In this document: positions 49,204-60,857 of the stretch, in pieces
Layout: each line of letters starts with the position of its first letter
Numbering within the stretch: position 1 is the first letter of the stretch
DNA from: Enterobacteriaceae bacterium 89
GTDB lineage: Bacteria; Pseudomonadota; Gammaproteobacteria; Enterobacterales; Enterobacteriaceae
Direction: 5' to 3'
NCBI GenBank assembly: GCA_014156375.1
Contig: RQJH01000003.1
Coordinates: 930,001 to 994,000, forward strand
DNA: 64,000 nucleotides
Program-made: the position numbers and the translations under genes
The notes under the pieces: model-generated
Database searches by the model: none
What the model was told of the DNA's origin: nothing
The model's input: only the letters and a program-made list of their open reading frames with translations

Positions 49204-50370
49204 TTAGTCGTTGCCGAACAGATCGCGGGTATAAACCTTATCCGCCACATCATCCAGCTCTTTCGCCATGCGGTTAGAGATAATCACATCGGCTTCCTGC
49301 TTAAAGGCATCTAAGTCACGCACCACGCGAGAATGGAAGAACTCATCTTCCTGCATCACCGGCTCATAAATAATGACCTGCACGCCCTTCGCTTTGATAC
49401 GCTTCATAATCCCCTGAATAGAGGATGCACGGAAGTTGTCCGAACCGCTCTTCATGATCAGACGATACACGCCAACCACTTTCGGTTTCCGGGCCAGGAT
49501 GGAGTCCGCGACAAAATCTTTACGCGTGCGGTTGGCATCCACTATCGCCCCAATTATGTTGTTGGGTACGGATTCGTAGTTGGCCAGCAGCTGCTTGGTA
49601 TCTTTCGGCAGGCAGTAACCGCCGTAGCCGAATGACGGGTTGTTGTAATGGTTGCCGATACGTGGGTCGAGACAAACGCCTTCGATAATCTGACGGGAGT
49701 TTAAGCCCAGGCTTTCTGCATAGCTGTCCAGCTCGTTGAAGTAGGCAACGCGCAGCGCCAGGTAAGTATTGGCAAACAGCTTAATGGCTTCCGCTTCAGT
49801 AGAATCAGTGAACAGCGTTGGGATATCTTTTTTGATTGCCCCTTCCTGCAGCAGCGCCGCAAAACGTTTAGCGCGTTCCGACTGCTCGCCAATCACGATG
49901 CGGGACGGATGCAGGTTGTCGTACAGCGCACGCCCTTCCCTCAGGAATTCCGGAGAGAAGAAGATGTTTTCGATGCCCAGTCGCGCTTTGATCTCGTTGG
50001 TGAAGCCAACCGGGATAGTTGACTTGATGATCATCACCGCATCCGGATTGATTTCAGTCACATCGCGGATGACTGACTCTACGCTTGAAGTATTGAAATA
50101 GTTGGTCTTCGGATCGTAATCGGTCGGCGTCGCGATGATCACATAATCAGCATCGCGATATGCATCGTGCTTGTCCGTAGTGGCGCGGAAGTTCAGCGGC
50201 TTAGTAGCCAGATACTCTTCGATCTCTTTATCGACGATCGGCGATTTCTTCTGATTAAGCATGTCCACTTTGGCCTGCACGATATCCAGCGCAACTACCT
50301 CGTGGTGCTGCGCAATCAGAATGCCGTTAGAGAGGCCAACGTAGCCTGTACCGGAAATTGTAATTTTCAT
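49204..50370 (-). CDS. ugd: UDP-glucose 6-dehydrogenase
   Basis: A 388-residue NAD-dependent dehydrogenase that makes UDP-glucuronate. N-terminal [10 protein letters not shown], the middle dimerisation helix and the catalytic Cys in [15 protein letters not shown] are present. The product feeds uge, aminoarabinose modification and colanic acid. Confidence 0.96.
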   Translation of the reverse strand: MKITISGTGYVGLSNGILIAQHHEVVALDIVQAKVDMLNQKKSPIVDKEIEEYLATKPLNFRATTDKHDAYRDADYVIIATPTDYDPKTNYFNTSSVESVIRDVTEINPDAVMIIKSTIPVGFTNEIKARLGIENIFFSPEFLREGRALYDNLHPSRIVIGEQSERAKRFAALLQEGAIKKDIPTLFTDSTEAEAIKLFANTYLALRVAYFNELDSYAESLGLNSRQIIEGVCLDPRIGNHYNNPSFGYGGYCLPKDTKQLLANYESVPNNIIGAIVDANRTRKDFVADSILARKPKVVGVYRLIMKSGSDNFRASSIQGIMKRIKAKGVQVIIYEPVMQEDEFFHSRVVRDLDAFKQEADVIISNRMAKELDDVADKVYTRDLFGND

Positions 50371-50536
50371 TAAAACGCAACTTTTTCAGTTAACAGGGTA
50401 AAGATGGCATCAGAGCCATCACGATAATCAATAACTGTTGGGGTTTTTACCTCTTGCACCACAAGACTGTCAAGGCGAAGCCTGTGTTTTCAGGGGCCGT
50501 TGAGGTGATATTCGGATAACTTCGAGCATCTGGATA

Positions 50537-50569
50537 CAAAAAAGGCCCGGAGAGTAACTCCGGGCCTTG
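50537..50569 (-). terminator. Terminator of gnd
   Basis: Stem AAGGCCCGGAG/CTCCGGGCCTT with A-run on the left (U-tract on the minus strand). Confidence 0.88.
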
Positions 50570-50592
50570 TTCAGTCAATAGCTGAAGTGAGA

Positions 50593-51999
50593 TTAGTCCA
50601 ACCACTCGGTGTGGAACACACCTTCTTTGTCGGTACGCTTATAGGTATGCGCACCAAAGTAGTCGCGCTGAGCCTGAATCAGGTTAGCTGGCAGAACCGC
50701 TGAACGGTAGCTGTCGTAGTAGGCAATCGCCGCAGAGAAGGTTGGCACCGGAATACCATTCTGCACGGCATACGCAACCACATCACGCAGCGCCTGCTGA
50801 TAGTCATCAGCGATTTTCTTGAAGTACGGAGCCAGCAGCAGGTTCGCGATGCCCGCATTTTCAGCATAAGCATCGGTAATTTTCTGCAGGAACTGAGCGC
50901 GAATGATGCAACCTGCACGGAAAATCTTCGCGATTTCACCGTAGTTCAGGTCCCAGTTGTACTCGTTGGAAGCCGCACGCAGCTGAGAGAAGCCCTGAGC
51001 ATAGGAGACAATCTTACCCAAGTACAGAGCGCGACGTACCTTCTCAACAAACTCAGCTTTGTCACCCGCTGTTTTCGCCTGAGGACCGCTTAGCACTTTA
51101 GAAGCCGCTACACGCTGATCTTTCAGAGAAGAGATGTAACGCGCAAACACAGACTCAGTGATCAGAGACAGAGGTTCGCCGAGATCGAGAGAGCTCTGGC
51201 TGGTCCACTTACCGGTACCTTTGTTCGCCGCTTCATCAAGGATCACATCGACCAGGTATTTACCCGCTTCATCTTTCTTGGTGAAGATGTCTTTTGTGAT
51301 ATCAATCAGGTAGCTGTTCAGCTCGCCGTTGTTCCACTCGGTGAAGACCTGAGCCAGCTCTTCGTTGGACAGATTCAAGCCGCCTTTCAGCAGAGAATAG
51401 GCTTCAGCGATCAGCTGCATGTCGCCGTATTCGATACCGTTGTGCACCATCTTAACGTAGTGGCCTGCACCATCAGGACCGATATAGGTCACGCACGGCT
51501 CACCGTCTTCCGCCACTGCGGCAATTTTGGTCAGGATTGGGGCAACCAGCTCGTATGCATGCTTCTGACCGCCAGGCATGATGGATGGGCCCTTAAGCGC
51601 GCCTTCTTCACCGCCGGACACACCGGTACCGATGAAGTTGAAGCCATCTTCTGACAGCTCACGATTACGACGGATGGTGTCCTGGAAGAAAGTATTGCCA
51701 CCATCAATGATGATGTCGCCTTTTTCCAGGTATGGTTTCAGAGAGTCGATGGCAGCATCAGTGCCTGCGCCCGCTTTCACCATTAACAGGATACGGCGTG
51801 GGGTTTCCAGAGACTCGACGAACTCCTGCACCGTATAGAAAGGAACCAGCTTCTTGCCTGGATTCTCGGCAATCACTTCTTCAGTTTTTTCACGGGAGCG
51901 GTTGAATACGGAGACGGTATAACCACGGCTTTCGATGTTGAGCGCCAGGTTGCGCCCCATCACTGCCATACCGACGACGCCGATCTGTTGCTTGGACAT
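50593..51999 (-). CDS. gnd: 6-phosphogluconate dehydrogenase (decarboxylating)
   Basis: A 468-residue NADP-dependent enzyme of the pentose phosphate pathway. [14 protein letters not shown] is the cofactor loop. [11 protein letters not shown] and [16 protein letters not shown] contain the substrate and catalytic residues. It is the standard right-hand flank of enteric O-antigen clusters and often recombines together with them. Confidence 0.97.
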   Translation of the reverse strand: MSKQQIGVVGMAVMGRNLALNIESRGYTVSVFNRSREKTEEVIAENPGKKLVPFYTVQEFVESLETPRRILLMVKAGAGTDAAIDSLKPYLEKGDIIIDGGNTFFQDTIRRNRELSEDGFNFIGTGVSGGEEGALKGPSIMPGGQKHAYELVAPILTKIAAVAEDGEPCVTYIGPDGAGHYVKMVHNGIEYGDMQLIAEAYSLLKGGLNLSNEELAQVFTEWNNGELNSYLIDITKDIFTKKDEAGKYLVDVILDEAANKGTGKWTSQSSLDLGEPLSLITESVFARYISSLKDQRVAASKVLSGPQAKTAGDKAEFVEKVRRALYLGKIVSYAQGFSQLRAASNEYNWDLNYGEIAKIFRAGCIIRAQFLQKITDAYAENAGIANLLLAPYFKKIADDYQQALRDVVAYAVQNGIPVPTFSAAIAYYDSYRSAVLPANLIQAQRDYFGAHTYKRTDKEGVFHTEWLD

Positions 52000-52171
52000 T
52001 ACATACTCCTGTCAGGTGTGCTCACCGCGCAGGGTGCGCGCGGCTTGGAATGTGGGGAAGATGTTAACCCAGGAATAGACAAGATGAATAGCATTTGCTG
52101 CTCAATACCTTGCTCAATGAGGATCCCGGTAAATTGCCGGAGATATTTTGCGCAATACCGTCAACCGTAGC

Positions 52172-53542
52172 TTATTTTAAAAGCAACTCAAGGATCTCTT
52201 TGGTTTTAGTTTCCATCAAGGCCATATCTCCGCGTGATTCCACGTTGAGACGAACCACCGGCTCAGTATTGGATGAGCGGAGGTTAAAACGCCAGTCAGC
52301 ATAAGAGATGCTGATACCGTCAGTGTGATCAACTTCCAGCGCCTGTACTTCGAAATACTCCGCTACTCTGGCAATCGCTGTCGCAGGATCGGTGAGTTTA
52401 CTGTTAATTTCACCGCTCGCCGGGAAAGCCGCCATACGGTCACGCACCAGTTCACCCAGCGTTTTACCACGCAGGCACAATAATTCGGTCACCAGCAACC
52501 AAGGGATCATCCCGCTGTCACAGTAGGCAAAGTCACGGAAGTAATGATGAGCACTCATCTCACCACCATAGACCGCATCTTCCTGACGCATGCGTTCCTT
52601 AATAAATGCATGACCCGTTTTTGACATCACCGGAGTACCACCCGAGGCATTGACCACATCGACGGTGTTCCATGATAAACGAGGATCATGAATGATTTTT
52701 GCCCCGGGATTGTTCTCCAGAAAAGCTTCAGCCAAAAGACCAACGATGTAATAACCTTCGATAAACTGCCCTTTTTCATCAAACAGGAAGCAGCGATCGA
52801 AATCACCATCGAAGGCGATACCCATATCCGCCCCATGCTCAATGACGGCATTACGGGTATCATCACGGCACTCCGGCAGCAATGGATTTGGAATGCCATT
52901 CGGGAAGTTACCATCCGGCATGTTGTGCACTTTAACGAATGTGACTGGCACGTTGAGTGACTTAAAGCGAGACTCCAAAGCATCGATCACCGGACCAGCG
53001 GCACCGTTCCCTGAGTTAATCACCAGCTTCAAAGGCTTGAGGTTTTTTAGATTGATATACCCGAGAATATGGTTAATGTACTCTTCCCGCAGATCAATTT
53101 TTTGGTAGCTACCGCGGTTTGTCCGATCAACGGCAGGAAAGTCATTCTGCTCAGCTAAACGCTGCACATCGCGCAGTCCAGTGTCGCCACTGATTGGGCG
53201 AGCACCTTCACGTACCAGTTTCATTCCGTTGTAATCCATAGGATTGTGGCTGGCTGTTACTTCAATACCGCCATCAACGCCCAGATGGAAAGTCGAAAAG
53301 TATATCTCTTCTGTACCAGAAAGACCGATATCCAGAACGTCAACGCCCGCATCGCGTAAACCTTCCGAAAGTGCCAGTTTCAACGATTCACTGGTCAGGC
53401 GAACATCACCGCCGAGCACAATAGTTTTCGGTTTAAGGTATTCGCCATAAGCTCTGCCAATGCGCCATGCGATGTCTTCGTTAAGTTCATCGCCCAAACG
53501 GCCACGAATATCGTAGGCTTTAAAACAGGTTAACTTTTCCAT
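52172..53542 (-). CDS. manB: Phosphomannomutase ManB (CpsG/RfbK)
   Basis: A 456-residue alpha-phosphohexomutase. The phosphoserine loop [13 protein letters not shown], the metal-binding DGDFDRCF and the sugar-binding [10 protein letters not shown] are intact. It converts mannose 6-phosphate to mannose 1-phosphate for GDP-mannose. It is the last gene of the O-antigen cluster before gnd, 18 bases after manC. Confidence 0.95.
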   Translation of the reverse strand: MEKLTCFKAYDIRGRLGDELNEDIAWRIGRAYGEYLKPKTIVLGGDVRLTSESLKLALSEGLRDAGVDVLDIGLSGTEEIYFSTFHLGVDGGIEVTASHNPMDYNGMKLVREGARPISGDTGLRDVQRLAEQNDFPAVDRTNRGSYQKIDLREEYINHILGYINLKNLKPLKLVINSGNGAAGPVIDALESRFKSLNVPVTFVKVHNMPDGNFPNGIPNPLLPECRDDTRNAVIEHGADMGIAFDGDFDRCFLFDEKGQFIEGYYIVGLLAEAFLENNPGAKIIHDPRLSWNTVDVVNASGGTPVMSKTGHAFIKERMRQEDAVYGGEMSAHHYFRDFAYCDSGMIPWLLVTELLCLRGKTLGELVRDRMAAFPASGEINSKLTDPATAIARVAEYFEVQALEVDHTDGISISYADWRFNLRSSNTEPVVRLNVESRGDMALMETKTKEILELLLK

Positions 53543-53560
53543 AATGACCTTATGCTACTT

Positions 53561-54988
53561 TCAAACTCGACCATACCGGTCTGCCAAACGCACAATATCG
53601 TCCTCTCCAAGATAGGAACCTGAGCGAACTTCAATCAATTCAAGCGGGATCTTCCCTGGATTTTCAAGACAGTGTTTCGCACCGACGGGAATGTAAACGG
53701 ACTCATTTTCTCCCAACAGCCGAATCTGGTCATTTATCGTAACCTGTGCTGTTCCCGCAACGATTATCCAGTGCTCAGCGCGGTGATGATGCATTTGTAA
53801 TGAAATCCCTTCGCCTGGCTTAACCGTCAGCCTTTTCACCTGGTAACGTGAAGCAGTATCAATGGAGTCGTATTTCCCCCAAGGACGATATACTTCTCGA
53901 TGGGTATGATGTTCATGCCGACCATTGGTCTTAATGGACTCAACAATTTTTTTGACATCCTGAACAGAGTTACGATCGGCAATCAGTACCGCATCTTTAG
54001 TCTGAACCACAACCAAATCCTTCACGCCAACGGTAGCCAGCAAGCCTGATTCGGAATACAGAAAACTGTTTTCAGTGCTATGAGAGAGCACATCACCAGT
54101 AATCACATTTCCTTCCGGCGATTTGCGACTGATATCCCACAAAGAGGACCAGGAACCTACATCACTCCAGCCAGCATCCATAGGTACAACGACAGCGTCT
54201 GAGGTCTGTTCCATCACTGCGTAGTCAATTGATTCGTCAGGACATGCCATAAAGGCTTCTTCATCAACCCGAATAAAGTCTAGGTCAGGATCAACAACGC
54301 TCATCGCTTTTTCGCACGCGGCTAAAATATCAGGGCGGAATTGCCGTAATTCTTCTATATAGCGGTCGGCACGGAATAAGAACATACCGCTGTTCCAGTA
54401 GTACTCGCCACTAGACACGTAGGCTTGGGCTGTTTCCAGATTTGGTTTCTCAACAAACTGAGCAACTTTGAAGGCACTAGTCGTATCAGTATCGCAACTA
54501 GCGTCACCTCGGCGAATGTAGCCATAACCCGTTTCAGGTTTATTTGGAACAATACCAAAGGTGACCAGCTTTCCTTTCTGCGCATGAGGTACAGCTTTAC
54601 GCACGGCAGCACGAAAGGCCTCTTCATCCTGAATAACGTGGTCGGCAGCTAAAACCAGCATAAGGGCATTCCCATCCGACTGGACGCGAGAAGCTGCAAG
54701 AGCCGCAAGTGCAATTGCTGGTGCGGTGTTACGGCCAACCGGTTCGAGAATAATATTCTTAGTGAGTTTTTCCATTTGGCGCAGCTGCTCAGCCACGATG
54801 AAGCGATGCTGTTCATTACAGATCACCACAGGACTTTCACATTCAATGCCTTGCAGTCGATGGATTGTTGCTTGCAACATCGTTAGCTCACCATCCAGGC
54901 ACAGAAATTGTTTAGGATAGAGAACACGAGAAAGAGGCCACAAACGACTGCCGGAACCACCGGCCATAACAACAGGGAATAATGACAT
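53561..54988 (-). CDS. manC: Mannose-1-phosphate guanylyltransferase ManC (CpsB/RfbM)
   Basis: A 475-residue type II enzyme. The N-terminal nucleotidyltransferase domain has [16 protein letters not shown], and the C-terminal cupin domain has [19 protein letters not shown]. It makes GDP-mannose. The start chosen is ATG 54988 ([11 protein letters not shown]), with a GTG at 55000 as alternative. It follows the GT4 stop by eight bases. Mannose or a GDP-mannose-derived sugar is therefore expected in the O unit. Confidence 0.95.
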   Translation of the reverse strand: MSLFPVVMAGGSGSRLWPLSRVLYPKQFLCLDGELTMLQATIHRLQGIECESPVVICNEQHRFIVAEQLRQMEKLTKNIILEPVGRNTAPAIALAALAASRVQSDGNALMLVLAADHVIQDEEAFRAAVRKAVPHAQKGKLVTFGIVPNKPETGYGYIRRGDASCDTDTTSAFKVAQFVEKPNLETAQAYVSSGEYYWNSGMFLFRADRYIEELRQFRPDILAACEKAMSVVDPDLDFIRVDEEAFMACPDESIDYAVMEQTSDAVVVPMDAGWSDVGSWSSLWDISRKSPEGNVITGDVLSHSTENSFLYSESGLLATVGVKDLVVVQTKDAVLIADRNSVQDVKKIVESIKTNGRHEHHTHREVYRPWGKYDSIDTASRYQVKRLTVKPGEGISLQMHHHRAEHWIIVAGTAQVTINDQIRLLGENESVYIPVGAKHCLENPGKIPLELIEVRSGSYLGEDDIVRLADRYGRV

Positions 54989-54996
54989 GATTACAC

Positions 54997-56106
54997 TCAC
55001 TTTAGATTTGAATATAAATTAATTATATTCTTCACCATCAACTCTTTAGTAAACATCGTATCAAACCTGGCTTTAGCTCCTTTGCTGTAGATTTCACCTC
55101 CGTCAACGACGGAAACAATCCCTTTCGCAAGCGCATTCGCATCATTCGGTTCTACAACAATTCCAGTTTCATTATGCTGATTAACCCAAGCTACCCCGCT
55201 TCTGGGAATGTTTGTTGAGACCAGCGGTCTGGAGAAACTCATGGCTTCGAGCTGAACCACGCCAAAAGCCTCCGACTCATGAATGGATGGCAGACAGAAA
55301 ACGTCGCATGCTTTATAATATGAAGCTAAATCGGAATAATGAATACTACCCAGCAGGATCACCTTATCGGACAATCCATTATTTATAACTTTTTGTTTTA
55401 ATGAATCAATTAATGGGCCAGTACCGCCAATCAGCACTATGTAATCGTCAGGAAGCGTTTTTGCCGCTTCGATCAAATATTCCATGCCTTTGTAATAAAC
55501 GAGGCGCCCTAGCGAGAAGACGATTTTTTTATTCTCATAACGATGTCTGATGCTAGCTACCAATTCTTCATTTAAAGGCATCACGCGAGTATCCACCCCA
55601 ATAGGGATACATACAATCTTATCTTGATAGGGCTGTAACGTTGGCGATGACTCACCATACACAGGGCTAGTAACAATGATGGCAGTAGATCGATCCAGGA
55701 TCCATTTTTGCAAAGGTGCAAATAGCAATAACAATTTTTTCTGCTTAACGATATCACTGTGCCAGTGCAAGACAACCTTACCTTTCGGCGGGAATAAAAA
55801 CAGCGCCAGCACGGCCAGTGGGTTGGGGAGGTGTACATGAATTACATCGTATTGGTTTCTGATAGCTCGCCATTTGGTAATCAAGGAAAGCGACAGTGGG
55901 GTTGAAAACAGCTGTGCGAATAACTTTTGGCGATAAACTTTATAGCACAATTTTCCGTCGTCTTTTCGTTCGCCAATAGGATCAACACACAGTACGTCTA
56001 CGGCTTGCTCACTGCTTTTTGCAATACCTTCACTAATATCGAAAGCAACCTGTTCGATTCCACCATGAATCGGAGGGTAGAATTTACTGACTTGTAACAC
56101 CTTCAT
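54997..56106 (-). CDS. GT4-family glycosyltransferase
   Basis: A 369-residue GT-B glycosyltransferase. The N-terminus [20 protein letters not shown] is typical of mannosyltransferase-like GT4 proteins. The donor-binding EX7E motif appears as [11 protein letters not shown] in the C-terminal half. Its neighbour is manC, so GDP-mannose is a plausible donor, but linkage and acceptor cannot be read from sequence. It ends eight bases before manC and abuts the preceding transferase gene. Confidence 0.85.
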   Translation of the reverse strand: MKVLQVSKFYPPIHGGIEQVAFDISEGIAKSSEQAVDVLCVDPIGERKDDGKLCYKVYRQKLFAQLFSTPLSLSLITKWRAIRNQYDVIHVHLPNPLAVLALFLFPPKGKVVLHWHSDIVKQKKLLLLFAPLQKWILDRSTAIIVTSPVYGESSPTLQPYQDKIVCIPIGVDTRVMPLNEELVASIRHRYENKKIVFSLGRLVYYKGMEYLIEAAKTLPDDYIVLIGGTGPLIDSLKQKVINNGLSDKVILLGSIHYSDLASYYKACDVFCLPSIHESEAFGVVQLEAMSFSRPLVSTNIPRSGVAWVNQHNETGIVVEPNDANALAKGIVSVVDGGEIYSKGAKARFDTMFTKELMVKNIINLYSNLK

Positions 56107-57162
56107 TCAAATCTTCCTTTGTGAGATTACGTCCAACAGTTTCAATGCAACGATATGCACATCAAACTTTTTCAGGCGAAGATACCCGTTGCGAATCAAC
56201 ATTGGGCTAAGCTCATCATACTTCTCGATTAACTCGAGCAATTTTGCACTAAAATCAGACGGATTATCAGGATCGAAATAATATGCTGCATCACCGCACA
56301 CTTCCGGGATGCTGGCTCGGTCTGATGCCATTACAGGGCAACCGCGCTGCATTGCCTCCAGAGGCGGAAGACCAAACCCTTCATACAAAGAAGGATAAAC
56401 AAATATAGAGGCTTGCTTATACTTGGCCTCTAATTCTTCATCAGACAAGTAACCACAAAAAACGATATTTTCATGCTGCGAAAAAGTCACTTTCGAAAAG
56501 GCACTTCCCATTCCCCCAACGACAATCAGTTTGTAATTTTCGATACCAGAGGCCAGGAACGAATTAATAACAAATTCAACATTTTTTCTAGGTTCGAGTG
56601 TACCGACTAATAATATCTCATTACGCCTTTCGCGATGAACTGACTCAGTTGCCAGAACATCCATCACACCATCTACCGAATTACGTAATACAGTGACCTT
56701 TTCAGGAGAGATGGAGAGATATTTGATGATTTCACCTTTAGAAAACTCACTAACGGTAAAGATTCCTTGGGCACATTTCGCCTGGATCGCATAGTTAAGT
56801 TTATAGACTGCACGATATGAAAATCGAAACCATTTTGGATATGCATATAACGACATATCATGAATAGTAAAATAACAGTTTTTATAGAATGCGGGTGATA
56901 GGCCAGTAAAACAAAGTAGTAACGGACTTCCTATACTTCTCAGGTAGCGAGGTAACTCAATTTGCTCCCAGAAATGACCATTCCGATTTCCAATTTGTTG
57001 TATATTGAATTCCCGCAACCACTTCTGGTCAATCAGATCCGACTTTGGCGTCAGAAAACACAGGTCAGGGATATGTTTCACCAGTTCACGGCATAATACT
57101 AATGCGTATTGTTGCACACCAGTTTTGCGTTGAGTCAAAAATCGCGCATTAACATAGATCAT
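56107..57162 (-). CDS. GT4-family glycosyltransferase
   Basis: A 351-residue GT-B protein. It has [18 protein letters not shown] near the N-terminus, [11 protein letters not shown] mid-protein and the EX7E motif EGFGLPPLE with NDP-sugar loop residues around it. It probably adds a mannose or deoxyhexose in the O unit. Its stop directly abuts the next gene and its start overlaps wzy by four bases, so they are translationally coupled. Confidence 0.85.
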   Translation of the reverse strand: MIYVNARFLTQRKTGVQQYALVLCRELVKHIPDLCFLTPKSDLIDQKWLREFNIQQIGNRNGHFWEQIELPRYLRSIGSPLLLCFTGLSPAFYKNCYFTIHDMSLYAYPKWFRFSYRAVYKLNYAIQAKCAQGIFTVSEFSKGEIIKYLSISPEKVTVLRNSVDGVMDVLATESVHRERRNEILLVGTLEPRKNVEFVINSFLASGIENYKLIVVGGMGSAFSKVTFSQHENIVFCGYLSDEELEAKYKQASIFVYPSLYEGFGLPPLEAMQRGCPVMASDRASIPEVCGDAAYYFDPDNPSDFSAKLLELIEKYDELSPMLIRNGYLRLKKFDVHIVALKLLDVISQRKI

Positions 57163-58460
57163 TTATCACTCGACATTCTGAAAATGTAACACTGGAATAA
57201 AAAGATAGAATAGAACAATATAAACCTGAAAGGCAAAGTAAACAACATTGAAGCAACTATATACATTAAAATAATGAAATAGCTTTTATTTTCCTTCAAC
57301 TTAGCCGACAGCAAACATACTCCAGAAGTGAACAGGAACAGTCCAGGAACGCCGTAGCTCAATATAATAAAGCTCAAGACATCTTTCGGGGCAAAATTTT
57401 CAGAAGCATTCGGATCCTGCATCGAAACGTAAGATAGCATTTCATTGCAGTTCACATCCAGGTTTGACAGTGCATTGCAGTAATCTGTGATGAAAGGCTG
57501 AAGCGTCGTCTTAAAGCCATATATACCGCTGCCAAACGGATATTCGCTCAGATGCCAAATACTCACAACCGGGAATCCCAGACGAGTGACATAAGTCATC
57601 GTAGCAGAATTCGTGCTGTGTCCATCTATAAAAGCAAACAACCCATGATAGTCAAATGCTAAGCTGACAAATATAGCAACTAATCCCAGAGGGATTAGCT
57701 GGTAGGTATAATTGAAAAAATTTTTGATTTTGAATAAATAGATCAAGCTTAAGAGCACAGGAATAATCAGGAATGAAAACTTCGCACCAGAAATATAAGT
57801 CGTCACGGCAAACATCAGGGCAAGAATCAAACGATATTGTTGGCGTGAGAACAGAACTAGCAAAAACATCAGTCCGTAGAAATATCCATTAAGACTGGGT
57901 TCTGCAAAGGTTCCTGCAAAGCGGAAGTTTTCATCATATAACCATGCCCCGCCCAGTACTTTAACATTGAAGCCCTGTTCTGCTAACAGATATAATACTA
58001 AAGCTAAAATCAAACATATCGTCGAGATTTTGAGTGAAAATCTGAAGATATTAAAATTGAGTTCCAGAGGTTTGGCATAACTGAAAATCACAAACCACAG
58101 AAACATGTTTAGCAATAATGATAACGATTTATCATAATCTTCACCGTGAAACCAACCACCCAATGCGGCCCCAATCAGAAGAAGGAATGAAAACGCTGTA
58201 ATATAAAATACATTAACACTTCGAATTTTGAATAAAACTAACAGAACAAACACCAGAACGATTTTCAAACCGAAATCGGCAATGCTAGATAAACCTTTAA
58301 TCAAACCAATCTGCGAAAAATCAACACCGCTAAAAAGGGAGTTAACCAACAGTAATCCAATCAAAAATTTAACAATAAAAATCGTCGTGAAATTATATCT
58401 TTTTATGAGTGTGCCACTGGAAATATCGCTCACCGTCACCTCTATTATTTGTCTCATCAT
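57159..58460 (-). CDS. wzy: O-antigen polymerase Wzy
   Basis: About 433 residues with 11-12 hydrophobic segments and a large periplasmic loop (roughly 290-360: TMTYVTRLGFPVVSIWHLSE). This is the form expected of Wzy, which has little sequence conservation. It is A+T-rich, as usual for wzy. The start is uncertain: ATG 58460 is chosen, TTG 58478 would add six residues. It is the only polymerase candidate, supporting a Wzx/Wzy-dependent pathway. Confidence 0.85.
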   Translation of the reverse strand: MMRQIIEVTVSDISSGTLIKRYNFTTIFIVKFLIGLLLVNSLFSGVDFSQIGLIKGLSSIADFGLKIVLVFVLLVLFKIRSVNVFYITAFSFLLLIGAALGGWFHGEDYDKSLSLLLNMFLWFVIFSYAKPLELNFNIFRFSLKISTICLILALVLYLLAEQGFNVKVLGGAWLYDENFRFAGTFAEPSLNGYFYGLMFLLVLFSRQQYRLILALMFAVTTYISGAKFSFLIIPVLLSLIYLFKIKNFFNYTYQLIPLGLVAIFVSLAFDYHGLFAFIDGHSTNSATMTYVTRLGFPVVSIWHLSEYPFGSGIYGFKTTLQPFITDYCNALSNLDVNCNEMLSYVSMQDPNASENFAPKDVLSFIILSYGVPGLFLFTSGVCLLSAKLKENKSYFIILMYIVASMLFTLPFRFILFYSIFLFQCYIFRMSSDK

Positions 58461-58486
58461 AAATACGATGAAGGTCAATGAGAGAA

Positions 58487-59380
58487 TTATTTTTTCAGTC
58501 TAACACCATCCACTATTCCTCTGATAAACGCCCTGTAAATCTTAAGTGGCGTCTTACGGAATAATGGATAAATCAGTCGCGTAGTGATAGTGAAAATCAC
58601 GCTAAGATAGCAACTTGGCGCTTCAATATTCTTTCGGGCGAAGAAGATACGGTTTCGTGTGAGATAGTAGGCACCAAACAGGCTCAGTCCACCACCTGTG
58701 GACGTGCTCACCTTATGGAAGACCAATGGCTCATTGAGGATTCTGACTTTGTGGCCCAGCTTGTATGCACGGTATAAGAAATCCGTGTCATCATAATAGG
58801 CGAAGTAGCGAGCATCCATTAGACCAACATCTGAGAAAATGGAGGTATGAACCAACAGGAAACACGTTGGGGCGTAATCACATTCATCAGGCACCGAACG
58901 AATAACATCCTCATACTCTGAACCTTCAAAAAGATGAGGTGCTATTGCTTTCTTCTTGTTGAAGAATGCTCCTGCGTACCAAACCTTTTTTTCCGGATAG
59001 CTGAAGATCACCGGAGAAACCAACTTGCATTGCTCTGTTTCTGCTAGCGACACCATTTTTTCCAGCGTGTCTTCACCATCGAAGATGAGATCATTATTGG
59101 TCAGCAACGTATAATCACAGCCATCTATCAAAGCCTGTTCAATTCCCTGATTGTTCGCCTGAGCTACCCCGACGTTGTTACCCTCATTGTTAATAAAGGT
59201 GTATTCAAAGGAGACAGATTGCAGCAACTCAGTGGTTAGTTTCAATGAGTCCGGATTGGTGCTGTTATCAACGATATACAGATGCTTATTCTGATAATTT
59301 TGTTTCTCAACACTTGCATAAAAGTCTGGCAACACGCCAGGAGAGTTGAATAAAACCGTAACTAGCCCAACTTTTTTCAC
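58487..59380 (-). CDS. GT2-family glycosyltransferase (rhamnosyltransferase-like)
   Basis: A 297-residue GT-A transferase starting with GTG. VTVLFNSPGVLPDFYASVEKQ, NNVGVAQANNQGI and the DXD-like TNNDLIFD resemble dTDP-rhamnosyltransferases of the WbbL type. ARYFAYYDDTDFLYRA is the typical acceptor/base region. It may transfer the dTDP-6-deoxyhexose made by the rfb genes upstream. Specificity is inferred. Confidence 0.85.
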   Translation of the reverse strand: MKKVGLVTVLFNSPGVLPDFYASVEKQNYQNKHLYIVDNSTNPDSLKLTTELLQSVSFEYTFINNEGNNVGVAQANNQGIEQALIDGCDYTLLTNNDLIFDGEDTLEKMVSLAETEQCKLVSPVIFSYPEKKVWYAGAFFNKKKAIAPHLFEGSEYEDVIRSVPDECDYAPTCFLLVHTSIFSDVGLMDARYFAYYDDTDFLYRAYKLGHKVRILNEPLVFHKVSTSTGGGLSLFGAYYLTRNRIFFARKNIEAPSCYLSVIFTITTRLIYPLFRKTPLKIYRAFIRGIVDGVRLKK

Positions 59381-59397
59381 GCTTCCACCATGACAAA

Positions 59398-60855
59398 TTA
59401 GTATTGATTAAGCAGATTCTTAATGTTTTTTACTTGTTTTAAAATCACCACTGCCGCAGCCACCGTGCTCACGGCCATAATGGCATAGACCGTGTTTTTC
59501 ACAAAACCAGAGGGTGTCACCAGCAGTGCTATTAGGCAGCTAGCAATGAGCACAGGAATAAACACCAACGCAATAAAAATCATGTTTGACTGGGTTTCTG
59601 CCTCCGTACGATATTTGCAGGCATAGACAATCATGATTACTATGCCGGAAATAAACGTTGAATAGGCAATCCCCATCGCACCATAAAGGCGAACAAAGAA
59701 AATCGATAACGCAAAGTTCAGCAGACCTTCGATAACCGGCAAATAGGCAATTGAAAGCTGTTTGCCATAAGCAACAAGCATTAGCCCGTACGGTGCCGCA
59801 ATCATGCGGATCAGATATGATGCCAGCAGTACAGAGAACATGATATGCAACGCTTGTGCTTGCTCATTCCCAAGCCATACGCCGAGGATATAAATCGACA
59901 TGAACCATGCTATGCAAATGCCAATAAAGACTAACAAAGCAAAAATGAGCGTGAGTTTATTGACTAAAAACTCCACATGATGATTATTTCCCGAGTTGTG
60001 CATTCTCAGCATAGGCTGAATGATCGGGTTTATCAGCGCGCCCAAAATCCCCACACCTGTATTGACCAGCGTCATCAATACGGCAAACCCCGCTAGTTCG
60101 GAAAAAGCGAATTTCCCAACGGTGAACGTACCAATTCCTGAAATCAAAAACTGAGCAATATTCCACACCAGCAGCCCACTGAAAAAGACCGCGATAGTTC
60201 GGAACAAATCTTTGTCAAACGCAATGGCGATCTTTTCCGCCTTGTTTTTAAATTTATATAAAACCACGAAGGCAATTTGGTTTAGTGCATTTATCGCAAA
60301 GTAGATCCAGGCAATGGCATCAAGACCCCGTGTTACCACTGCCAGAATAGAGCAGCCCAGAATAACCTTAAAGATAATGTTTATGCTGGCAGTAATGTCG
60401 TTTCGCTCAATGCCGATGAAATATCCTACAAAAGGCGCAGCCAGGTTATTGAGAACAAAAGCGCTGCAGATCAGCAAAAAGACGCGCTTGGCATTCACAT
60501 TGGTTGCGGCCACTTCGGGAAAGAGTGAGAAAAAGAACTGAGCAACAACCAGGATGAGCGCCAGGCAGATAGCGCCAAGTAATAATGCAAAGAGCAATGA
60601 CTGATGCATTGCTCTTTGCCTTTTCACCAGATCATTCAGATGCAGAGCGATAAATCGCCCCACGGTGACCTGAATACCAATACCAATGATGCCTATCAAT
60701 ACGCCAACCTGCAGGGTTAGCGACCAGATCGAAAAGTCGACGTTCGATAAGTTATGCAGCAGCACCGGGGAGATCACCACCCCCAGTATGACGTTGGAAA
60801 ATCCATTGATGATATTTGATAGCGAGTTTTTAACTAATCGTTTGAAACCACTCAT
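59398..60855 (-). CDS. wzx: O-antigen flippase Wzx
   Basis: A 485-residue polysaccharide-transporter-family protein with about 12-14 membrane segments. The N-terminus KRLVKNSLSNIINGFSNVIL and FAPFVGYFIGIERND-like region (AAPFVGYFIGIERND) are characteristic. It moves the undecaprenyl-linked O unit across the inner membrane. It ends 17 bases before the GT2 start and starts two bases after the SDR stop. Confidence 0.9.
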   Translation of the reverse strand: MSGFKRLVKNSLSNIINGFSNVILGVVISPVLLHNLSNVDFSIWSLTLQVGVLIGIIGIGIQVTVGRFIALHLNDLVKRQRAMHQSLLFALLLGAICLALILVVAQFFFSLFPEVAATNVNAKRVFLLICSAFVLNNLAAPFVGYFIGIERNDITASINIIFKVILGCSILAVVTRGLDAIAWIYFAINALNQIAFVVLYKFKNKAEKIAIAFDKDLFRTIAVFFSGLLVWNIAQFLISGIGTFTVGKFAFSELAGFAVLMTLVNTGVGILGALINPIIQPMLRMHNSGNNHHVEFLVNKLTLIFALLVFIGICIAWFMSIYILGVWLGNEQAQALHIMFSVLLASYLIRMIAAPYGLMLVAYGKQLSIAYLPVIEGLLNFALSIFFVRLYGAMGIAYSTFISGIVIMIVYACKYRTEAETQSNMIFIALVFIPVLIASCLIALLVTPSGFVKNTVYAIMAVSTVAAAVVILKQVKNIKNLLNQY

Positions 60856-60857
60856 AC

